Shown piece by piece: positions 58,501 to 64,000 of a stretch of 64,000 nt of DNA; position 1 is the stretch's first letter, and each line of letters opens with the position of its first letter. Position numbers and translations under genes: made by a program. Under the pieces are notes generated by a model. It had not been told where the DNA came from, made no database searches, and saw nothing but the letters and a program-made list of their open reading frames with translations. Source of the DNA: Corbicula japonica (taxonomy: Eukaryota > Mollusca > Bivalvia > Venerida > Cyrenidae); NCBI GenBank assembly GCA_038501625.1, contig JAZAYU010000177.1, positions 1 to 64,000 on the forward strand, written 5' to 3'.

Positions 58501-60329
58501 AAGCATAATTTATAACGCTCGCAAAACGATCTGAAGATGCCATTACATAAGAAATTAATGCAATACAACATAAACACATATATCTCCAGTAAAATATGTC
58601 TTACACAGGCTGTCAACACTTTCCATGGTTTAAAATATTATGTTTACTTTCACTTTTGCGATGCCGTAGGCGACAGTGATAAAAACACGTTTTAGTTACT
58701 CGTCGTCAGATCCTGATAGCGAAGCGGTTTTCAGGAGGTGATTTTTAATTAGATTGGATTCCCAGTATTCATACTAAAATATTATTATTATTATTATTAT
58801 TATTATATTGCAGATACTTTTGACTCCACAACGCTGAAGGCCGAATTGCAAACACTACTTGATGTCTTGGGAAGCGATCCCACGGAACAAGCTTGTGAAC
58901 AGAAAGGGAGACAACTGATTACGAATCCACTTCTTGTCCACGCTGTTCCGCTCATCTGCCACTCGTAAGTAAAACCCCAGTTTTAGATAATTACCTTCAT
59001 TTATTAACAATTATTAAAATTTGATTTCAATAATATTTCTTCATTATTTAAAGTGATTCAGTTGTCTTAGTATTCAAACAAAGAAAAAATGAACAAGAAA
59101 AAATGCTAGAATGTTACATGGAATGTTTCGAGAAAGGATAAAAAATGGACGATGTATGGACAAACCTAATTTCTTCTCTCCTCTTACCGCGATGCACGAT
59201 GGTACGATCGTCAAATCACAATGGTACGATGGCCCGATGATGAAAACGCGAAGACACGATGGTGAAAACACGATGGCACGATGGTGAAAACGCGACGTTA
59301 TATCGCGGTTTCATCATCGTACCATCGTGGTTTCACCATCGTGCCATCGTATCATCGCTGTTTCACAATCTCACCATCGACGTTTCACCATCGCACCATC
59401 GACGTTTAACCATCGCACCATCGTTGTTTTATCATCGTGCCATCGTTGTTTCATCATCGTGTCATCGTTGTTTCACCATCGTGCCATCGTTGTTTCACCA
59501 TTGTGCCATCGTTGTTTAACCATCGCACCATCTTTGTTTCATCATCTTGCCATCGTTTATTTCCATCGTGCCATCGTTGTTTCGCCATTGTACCATCGCC
59601 TTTCGGAAGTCATGAGCAGTAAAGTCCGCTGATTTACATTTACTTACGACATCTTTCTGCTAAAAAAGTAAATGTACATCAGCGGATTTTACTGCACACG
59701 ACTAGCGGGAGGCGGTGGTACGATAGTGAAACAACGATGGCATGATGGTGGAACAATGATGGCACATTGATGAATTTACGATGGTGGATGGTAACATCGT
59801 GGTTTCACCATCGTTCATTGTACCATCTTCGTTGCACCATCGTACCATCGATGTTTCACCATCGTGCCATCGATGTTTCTCCATCTTGCCATTGTTGTTC
59901 CGTCATCGTGCCGTCATTGATTCACCATCATGCCATCGTTGTTTCACCATCGCACCATCTTTGTTTTATCATCGTGACATCGTTTTTTTCCATCGTGCCA
60001 TCGTTGTTTCACCATTGTAAAGCTTTGTAAAGTCATGTCATTTATACAATAAATGTTAAAATTCATATTATAAAAACATATGTCATCACAGAAATGATAC
60101 TTATTTTATTGTTTTATGAAATTGAAACAAAACTAATAACATTAAATAACAACAACACGGTCTTCCGCATAGTTTCAGTATCAATGGAAAAGAAACATTT
60201 TGCAACATGAAAGCAAGATAAAACCCAAACAAAACAAAGTCATACATTTTTGTTTTCAGGTTCCAATCCTTGATCTCGCATTTCCACCTGACAGTTCCAA
60301 CTACCACAGCTGCCACGGTGACCGTATAA
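49572..60329 (+). CDS. Secreted tandem-repeat protein, six two-exon units (476 residues)
   Basis: Exons: 49572-49653, 50364-50514, 51446-51522, 51841-51991, 52923-52999, 53318-53468, 53886-53962, 54276-54426, 55447-55523, 55809-55959, 56947-57011, 58814-58964, 60260-60329. All have AG/GT borders. Phases alternate 1-2-1-2 throughout and the total of 1,431 nt closes in frame at TAA 60327-60329. The protein starts with MKFLIALLIVPSVVFA, a clear signal peptide, then APQKKFVLDQL, then six units. Each 76-residue unit has an amphipathic first half (LKADLQALVDVLGSDPTEQA), two Cys 20 residues apart, and a second exon with a His-rich helix (LQELLHHFHIVP). In five of six units that exon also carries GKR. 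The two Cys could form one disulphide per unit. GKR resembles an amidation/dibasic cleavage site, so a processed peptide precursor is possible. I do not recognise the family. A 5' UTR exon is missing from the model. Confidence 0.85.
49955..50100 (+). repeat. CCATCGTG-type minisatellite, intron 1
   Basis: Irregular array of about 22-bp units of the form TTTCACCATCGTGCCATCG. It ends at a fixed flank (GTGCATCGCGTAAAAGGGAG) that also bounds the larger array at 59.2 kb. Confidence 0.7.
50364..51522 (+). CDS. Repeat unit 1 (exons A1 50364-50514, B1 51446-51522)
   Basis: A1 encodes SLVNVTTLKADLQALVDVLG, SDPTEQACEQYGHKFLTGLL and DHAVPLICH; B1 encodes SLQELLHHFHIVPATTVGKR then FVLDQL. Exon sizes 151 and 77 nt, phases 1-2 and 2-1. 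The 0.9-kb intron between them holds the TAC/TGC microsatellite. Confidence 0.85.
51040..51190. repeat. TAC/TGC trinucleotide microsatellite (unit 1 intron)
   Basis: ACTACTACTACTACTACTGC-type run mixing CTA and CTG triplets. The minus-strand Ser-rich open frame across it is an artefact of the repeat. Confidence 0.85.
51841..52999 (+). CDS. Repeat unit 2 (exons A2 51841-51991, B2 52923-52999)
   Basis: Same encoded residues as unit 1; B exon identical at the protein level. Phases 1-2 and 2-1. Part of the 1,477-bp tandem repeat. Confidence 0.85.
52515..52670. repeat. TAC/TGC trinucleotide microsatellite (unit 2 intron)
   Basis: Homologue of the array at 51040-51190, 1,477 bp downstream, with a different count of CTG triplets, as expected for slippage after duplication. 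Confidence 0.85.
53318..53962 (+). CDS. Repeat unit 3 (exons A3 53318-53468, B3 53886-53962)
   Basis: Encodes the same residues as units 1 and 2. The internal intron is only 417 bp because the microsatellite part is absent; acceptor of B3 is TTTAG instead of TTCAG. Confidence 0.85.
54276..55523 (+). CDS. Repeat unit 4 (exons A4 54276-54426, B4 55447-55523)
   Basis: A4 is identical in protein to unit 1. B4 has Val in place of Leu after GKR (KRFVVDQL). The intron has a diverged AAT/AAG microsatellite (55160-55196) in place of the TAC/TGC array. Confidence 0.85.
55160..55196. repeat. AAT/AAG microsatellite
   Basis: ATAATAATAATAATAAGAAG followed by more AAG, in the unit 4 intron. Confidence 0.8.
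55809..57011 (+). CDS. Repeat unit 5 (exons A5 55809-55959, B5 56947-57011)
   Basis: A5 is diverged (LLNVEILKQHLQQMVDFLG, then SDPTEQACEQYGHKVFTGLL) but keeps both Cys and the 151-nt length. B5 is 65 nt, four codons shorter, reading FQELILHFNIHQATAGKR then LLL, and ends G|GTTAG in phase 1. The conserved SDPTEQACEQ core suggests functional constraint. Confidence 0.8.
56301..56415. repeat. Hairpin repeat
   Basis: TTCACATTGGCCATGTAATT and the complementary AATAACATGGCCAATGTGAA near 56390-56412 form arms around a GGCC-rich middle. MITE-like. Confidence 0.6.
57160..57240. repeat. Single arm of the 20.3-kb hairpin family
   Basis: CGCCATTTCAGCCAATCAGA, TACTTGAGATTTGCGACTGG and TTTTATGATCTTG match the right arm of 20273-20413. 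Confidence 0.65.
57835..57930 (+). repeat. Interspersed repeat copy (GGGAACTTT family)
   Basis: GGGAACTTTTCACGACACCG, AACACGACAGATATTTCAGG and CTCGTTTGATTGAACCTGG, a diverged copy in the intron between units 5 and 6. Confidence 0.5.
58366..58407. repeat. AGATCTAACAATATGTT direct/near-palindromic repeat
   Basis: The 17-bp word AGATCTAACAATATGTT occurs twice and ends with a third AGATCT, making a near-perfect palindrome of 42 bp in the last long intron. Confidence 0.7.
58783..58806. repeat. ATT microsatellite at the exon A6 acceptor
   Basis: ATTATTATTATTATTATTAT run immediately before TATATTGCAG; it acts as the upstream part of the acceptor tract of exon A6. Confidence 0.7.
58814..60329 (+). 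CDS. Repeat unit 6, terminal (exons A6 58814-58964, B6 60260-60329)
   Basis: A6 encodes TLKAELQTLLDVLGSDPTEQ, ACEQKGRQLITNPLLVH and AVPLICH, again 151 nt. B6 encodes FQSLISHFHLTVPTTTAATV then TV and TAA (60327-60329). It lacks GKR and the FVLDQL end. The most diverged unit, it closes the protein. Confidence 0.85.
59190..60020. repeat. 22-bp CCATCGTG minisatellite in alternating orientation
   Basis: Blocks: minus orientation 59190-59295, plus 59300-59605, a hairpin at 59614-59695 (GTAAAGTCCGCTGATTTACA with its complement), minus 59715-59785, plus 59795-60018. Units look like TTTCACCATCGTGCCATCG with single changes. All six frames stay open over long parts, producing spurious His/Ser/Pro-rich frames. 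It lies in the last intron of the repeat-protein gene. Confidence 0.85.
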
Positions 60330-60403
60330 ATAGAAAACTTTTATCACATTGTTTTAAGACCAGTGAAATATCATTTATGAATGAAAAAAGATACAAATGT
60401 TGA

Positions 60404-60416
60404 AATAATAAAATAA
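60404..60416 (+). terminator. Poly(A) signal of the repeat-protein gene
   Basis: AATAATAAAATAAAC about 78 nt after the stop codon contains AATAAA (60407-60412) and a second overlapping AATAAA. Cleavage probably follows within 30 nt. Confidence 0.6.
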
Positions 60417-60419
60417 ACA

Positions 60420-61509
60420 AAATATAGTCTTGTTCTTTCTAGGCAATGTTAATTTTTTTAGTTTGGTCAATACATACTAGGTTGAAAATACAACGTGACC
60501 TATGATTGTCTTACATGTTACAAACTTGACAATTTCAGATCAAATTTGAAGCTCAGTTTTGTACATTCGTTTATCAGTAATGGTGCGTGTGGTGGAACGA
60601 AGGTCTATATACAGTGCACTGTGTTCACGATCCGTTAATTTTAAACACGAAGCAAATAATTAACACAGTAAATCTAATTTGAAATATTAGAAATAATGTC
60701 ACAACCTTAGGAATATTAAGTACTTATCAGACACCTAATGATTTTATTTGGTGGTTTAAACATTTAATTTTAAGAGATAAGAGGTACATACTATTTTAAA
60801 ATGTAGGTCACTTATAAGATGGAAAACATTCAAAACAGGTTGCAACTATCATGCCTTTAGTAATTTTCTGACTTTGACTGGTGCAGCTTTCTTTTTATCA
60901 TGTACATTGCATAACAGTTGCAAAACCGATTTGTGACGTTTGAATCAAATCTTAAAGTGCAAACAAAGCAATAAGCGAATTTTGATGTTTGATCGAGGGC
61001 GTTATATAAATACCAATTTTACAGACAGCCTTATGTTTAGTCGGTTGAATCGTAAGGTTGGATACTACATTACTCAAGCACCCAAAAGTTGGTATAAGAT
61101 GCATTTAATAATGAAAAAGTAAGCATCAATATGATGCTATAATCATCATCCAAATTATTGTAAAATCCAGTTGTGAAAAATTTATTTTGTAACCTGGTTT
61201 ATTTTCGAATAAAGTTACGTTTCGATAAAGTTAAGAAAATGTTTCGGGCAGACTAGAATATCATGCTAAATGAAAATAGTGTGTTTGAATTCAAGAACAT
61301 TGTTTAAAATATACTGTGCGTAAGTGGCAGCCTCTTTACTCATGTGGATTCTGGCACAAAAGACTTACACTGCTGCGGACCCATGGCTCAGCAAATACAA
61401 TTATTAACGGTGAAAAATACATACTAAATGGAATGTTTCAATTATGGTTAAATGTTTAACGTTGATTCGCTACAACTCAGGCTCTGTCGTGCTAGCGTGT
61501 ACCGTCCAA
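60420..61509. other. Gene-poor stretch
   Basis: Nothing recognised. The open frame at 60940-61120 has no domain signal. Confidence 0.4.
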
Positions 61510-62110
61510 AAGTGAAATATGCATATCAAGAATGTCCACATCCAGCAGACACAGCCTGCCCACACAGCCAGAAAGAAGGGAGGAAATGAGAGCATGGTAT
61601 TACAAAAATCAGTTTCAAAGTGAGAACCCGAGGGGTTACCGCCAAGGAACGGTCAGTGGCAACAATTTGCCGCTGGGGGTTTAAACCAGGCACCAACCTC
61701 ACACTTGCCCTAACAGGTTCTCATATCACAAAACAAGCACAAGTTGTCTTAGTGAAATAACTCCAATCCACACATCGGCTCAACAATGTTGCATGCAAAA
61801 GCACACAAACATATAAAACATGAATTCAGATAAGCATTGAAAAGCCAAAGGGGCGGGTACTCAATGACATTACCGAGACAACGAGACCAGAGCACCTGGA
61901 GTCAAATCAGGAAGAACACGATGACAGGGATAAAAGAAACAAATTAAGCTTCTAGGTTCTTTTAAAAGAAAGATAACCTTCATAAACTCTTAATCCCCTG
62001 CCACCGATGTGCAACCAAAGAGGTAAGCATAATGATCAACTGTAGATGGGTTAATCACCAGGCCTGCAGAGAGAATATCATGTTGGTAACCTTTTTATTT
62101 GAATGTTAAG
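61510..62110 (-). mobile_element. PLE C-terminus and 3' tail, antisense
   Basis: Read on the minus strand this begins with VINPSTVDHYAYLFGC (the last coding residues of the element, stop TAA), followed by the tail with ATGAAGGTT, GTTTTATATGTTTGTGTG, GGCGGTAACCCCTCGGG and a pyrimidine-rich end. It forms a large inverted repeat with 63660-64000 around the reverse transcriptase fragment. Confidence 0.75.
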
Positions 62111-62154
62111 ATGGTTTCTGCGAATAATCGGGAGAAATTAACATTGCCTGTTTG

Positions 62155-62345
62155 TTTTGCCACTGACCGTTCCAAGGCGGTATCCCCAAAGGTTCTCTTT
62201 TTCGTTAATTGTTTGTGGCGTCCTATTTCAATTGAAATACTTATATCAAACATGCGCTCTCTCTTCCTCTTTACTTTTTCGCTGCTTGGGGAGGCTGTGT
62301 TTTGTGAGTGTGGCGATTCCTTATATGCATATTTTACTTTTTGTT
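62155..62345 (+). mobile_element. PLE 3' tail fragment upstream of RT
   Basis: Sense-orientation tail end (CCGTTCCAAGGCGGTATCCC, TCGTTAATTGTTTGTGGCG, GGAGGCTGTGTTTTGTG) directly in front of the reverse transcriptase. A tail upstream of coding sequence is what PLE pseudo-LTR or tandem insertions produce. Confidence 0.65.
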
Positions 62346-62368
62346 TTAGTTTTCGTAAGTTTAACACT

Positions 62369-63776
62369 AACTTCTTCATCTGAGAGTGATATTGTTAGTG
62401 TACATACTACAAATTTCAAAGTTTAGAATCAGTGTTGAGCCGAAACAAGACAAAGTACCTACTATGCATTGGTTGCCTAAAATGCAATATAAACACCCTT
62501 CAAAGCAAGATTTATTTCAAACTCAAGTTATTGTACAACTACGAAATTAGCCGTGCTCTTAACTTCTTGTCTTACAGCTATAAAAGATCATCTAATTAGG
62601 TATTGCGAAAAGGTGTTTGAAACCACTGGCAAGAATTTATTTTGGTCTATAAAAATTCAAATGACGCTTTAAAAAGGCTTATATCAATAATTTTCAGGCG
62701 TTATGTTTGTCTACTTCTGATTTCTCAACTCTGAATACTTCTCTCCCTCAAAATTTAATTAAGGACAAGCTAACCAGTCTCATTGAAAAAACGTTTGCTA
62801 GAGAAAATATAACCTGTATGGCTTGTAATGAACATAAAGCTTTTTTTTTACAGATGGTTGTAATGATAATTATTCTTAATGGACCTGTCAAGACCTTATA
62901 GAGGCGCTCACATTTTTATTGGATAATATTTTTGTGAGATTTAGTACCTCTATTTATAAACAAGAAATAGGCATTTCAATCGGTAATTGTGCACCCCTTG
63001 TTGCTGACCTGTTTTATACTGTTATAAAACAGATTTTATGTTATCTCTTTCTACCGAACATCAAGATGACATTATTACAGCCTTTAACAACACATCGAGG
63101 TACCTTGATGTTTTGTTTAATAAAGATAAAAACCATTTTCCATCTCTGGTTAATAAAATGTACCTTCATGACTTACAACTTAATAAAGCAAACCCTTCGG
63201 ACAAGGAAGCAACCTTTCTTGATCTTAATCTTTCTATTGAAAATGGATACTTTACTACTAAAATATATGATAAAAGAGACGATTTTAATTTTAATATAGT
63301 AAATTTTCCGTTTCTAGACGGCGATGTTCCTCGTGCAACATCTTACTGGGTTTATATCTCACAGCTTGTTCGCTTTTCTAGAGCTTGCAATGATGTTAAT
63401 GATTTCAATGAACGTAATCTTTGCATAACAGAAAAACTATTAAACAAGGTTATCGGTATTATAAATTAAGGAAAACCTTTTGCAAGTTTTGTCGCCGATA
63501 CCCAGATTTTACTCAAAAATACAAGTGAAGTTTAAAATCACTACTGCAACGAAGATATTTCACAGCCATTTTGTTTATTGTTTATGGGGATTTAATTTAT
63601 AAACTTAAGAAAATAGGAGGCAATATTAAGTTTCGTAAAAAAAAAACATCTGTAAATTCAAAAAGAAAGGTTACCAACATGATATTCTACAGCGCTCTGT
63701 ATGCCTTGTGATTAACCCATTTACAGTTGATCACTATGCTTACCTCTTTGGTTGCACGATGGTGGCAGGGGTTTGA
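62369..63776 (+). pseudogene. PLE reverse transcriptase, fragmented
   Basis: Several frames together cover the RT: HWLPKMQ (fingers), SDFSTLNTSLPQNLIKDKL (motif A), LLDNIFVRFSTSIYKQEIG, GNCAPLVADLFYTV (motif B region), NNTSRYLDVLFNKDKNHF (motif C, second catalytic Asp changed to Val), LQLNKANPSDKEATFLDLNL, YDKRDDFNFNIVNFPFLDGD and the C-terminal LVINPFTVDHYAYLFGC. The stop codon is at 63774-63776. At least three frameshifts and the changed motif C make it inactive. The piece overlaps 3010-3722 in content but extends to the true C-terminus. Confidence 0.8.
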
Positions 63777-64000
63777 GAGTTTATGAGGCTTATGGGGAAA
63801 TCTTTTCTTTAAAGAACCTTGAAGCTCGATTTGTTTCTTTTATCCCTGTCATCGTGTTCTTGCTAAAATTCAGGAGCTCTGGTCTCGGTTAGATCATCGA
63901 GTACTCGCCCATTTGGCTTTGCAATGCTATTAGATTCTTATGTTTTATATGTTTGTGTGATTTTGCATGCAACATTGTTGAGCTTATGGATGAGTTGGAG
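63777..64000 (+). mobile_element. PLE 3' tail, sense copy running off the window
   Basis: Follows the RT stop codon and matches the antisense tails at 2700-2965 and 61700-61980, with ATCCCTGTCATCGTGTTC and TGCATGCAACATTGTTGAGC words. The window ends inside it. Confidence 0.75.
63783..63830 (+). promoter_or_regulatory. SECIS-like hairpin in the PLE 3' UTR
   Basis: Seven nt after the stop codon: ATGA (63783-63786), GGCTT pairing with AAGCT (63822-63826), 11 nt between ATGA and an unpaired AAA (63798-63800), a small upper stem TCTTT/AAAGA, and CGAT after the lower helix giving the partner GA. This is the order of a type II SECIS element (AUGA, AA, GA), with the usual spacing. Pairing is imperfect in the middle of the main helix. 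Copies elsewhere are truncated or mutated at these positions. Read together with UGA codons in the endonuclease; no folding program was run. Confidence 0.45.

Noticed and set aside
59190..60020. CRISPR-like array
   Set aside because: Repeats are contiguous without unique spacers and change orientation; the DNA is eukaryotic.
59259..60030. Long His/Ser/Pro-rich open frames in several frames
   Set aside because: They are translations of the 22-bp minisatellite; all frames stay open because the unit has no stop, and no start, splice or domain evidence exists.
62095..62426. Overlapping frames on both strands near 62.1-62.4 kb
   Set aside because: They fall in the PLE non-coding tail and shift with its indels.

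Overview
This is an AT-rich eukaryotic (animal) window with small exons, long introns and many transposon remnants. There are no bacterial-style genes. Tandem WSC domains, N-terminal-endonuclease Penelope-like elements (PLEs), mariner remnants and tRNA-derived SINEs suggest a mollusc, most likely a bivalve. That assignment is inference; no species marker is visible.

Layout. 1-5.1 kb: an isolated calponin-homology-like stretch (+), then a decayed tyrosine-kinase gene (-) with PLE pieces inserted in it. 5.1-19 kb: gene-poor, holding terminal-inverted-repeat (TIR) elements, a CACGGA/CGCGGA-rich palindrome, a tRNA-headed repeat and a mariner transposase remnant. 19.4-27.7 kb: a secreted two-WSC-domain gene on the minus strand (exons at 27.5, 25.9, 24.1, 20.8 and 19.5 kb; 3' end not found). 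One exon carries a nonsense codon, and the introns hold a LINE tail, foldbacks, MITEs and a SINE. 28-46.5 kb: a stack of repeats, including a composite 2.2-kb element, SINEs, a 1.35-kb mariner-type element with perfect 36-bp TIRs, two inverted copies of a 1-kb TIR element and a perfect 76-bp-arm palindrome. 46.5-60.4 kb: a secreted repeat-protein gene (+) built from six tandem two-exon units. 61.5-64 kb: a second PLE, with reverse transcriptase and 3' tail.

Two things stand out. (1) The PLE endonuclease fragment at 3.7-4.7 kb (-) stays open for about 338 codons with no frameshift, no UAA and no UAG, but has five in-frame UGA codons. Two of these sit where the family has Cys beside the GIY-YIG core. 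This matches the selenocysteine-using Naiad PLEs known from clams. A SECIS-like hairpin lies just after the stop codon of the other copy. (2) The 49.6-60.3 kb gene assembles by consistent splice phases (1-2-1-2...) into a 476-residue secreted protein made of about 76-residue units. Each unit has two Cys, and five of the six carry a Gly-Lys-Arg motif. I do not recognise the family. Three units lie on almost identical 1,477-bp tandem genomic repeats, so the gene is growing by exon-pair duplication.

No promoters could be assigned. Gene models rest on reading frames, splice dinucleotides and phase agreement only.
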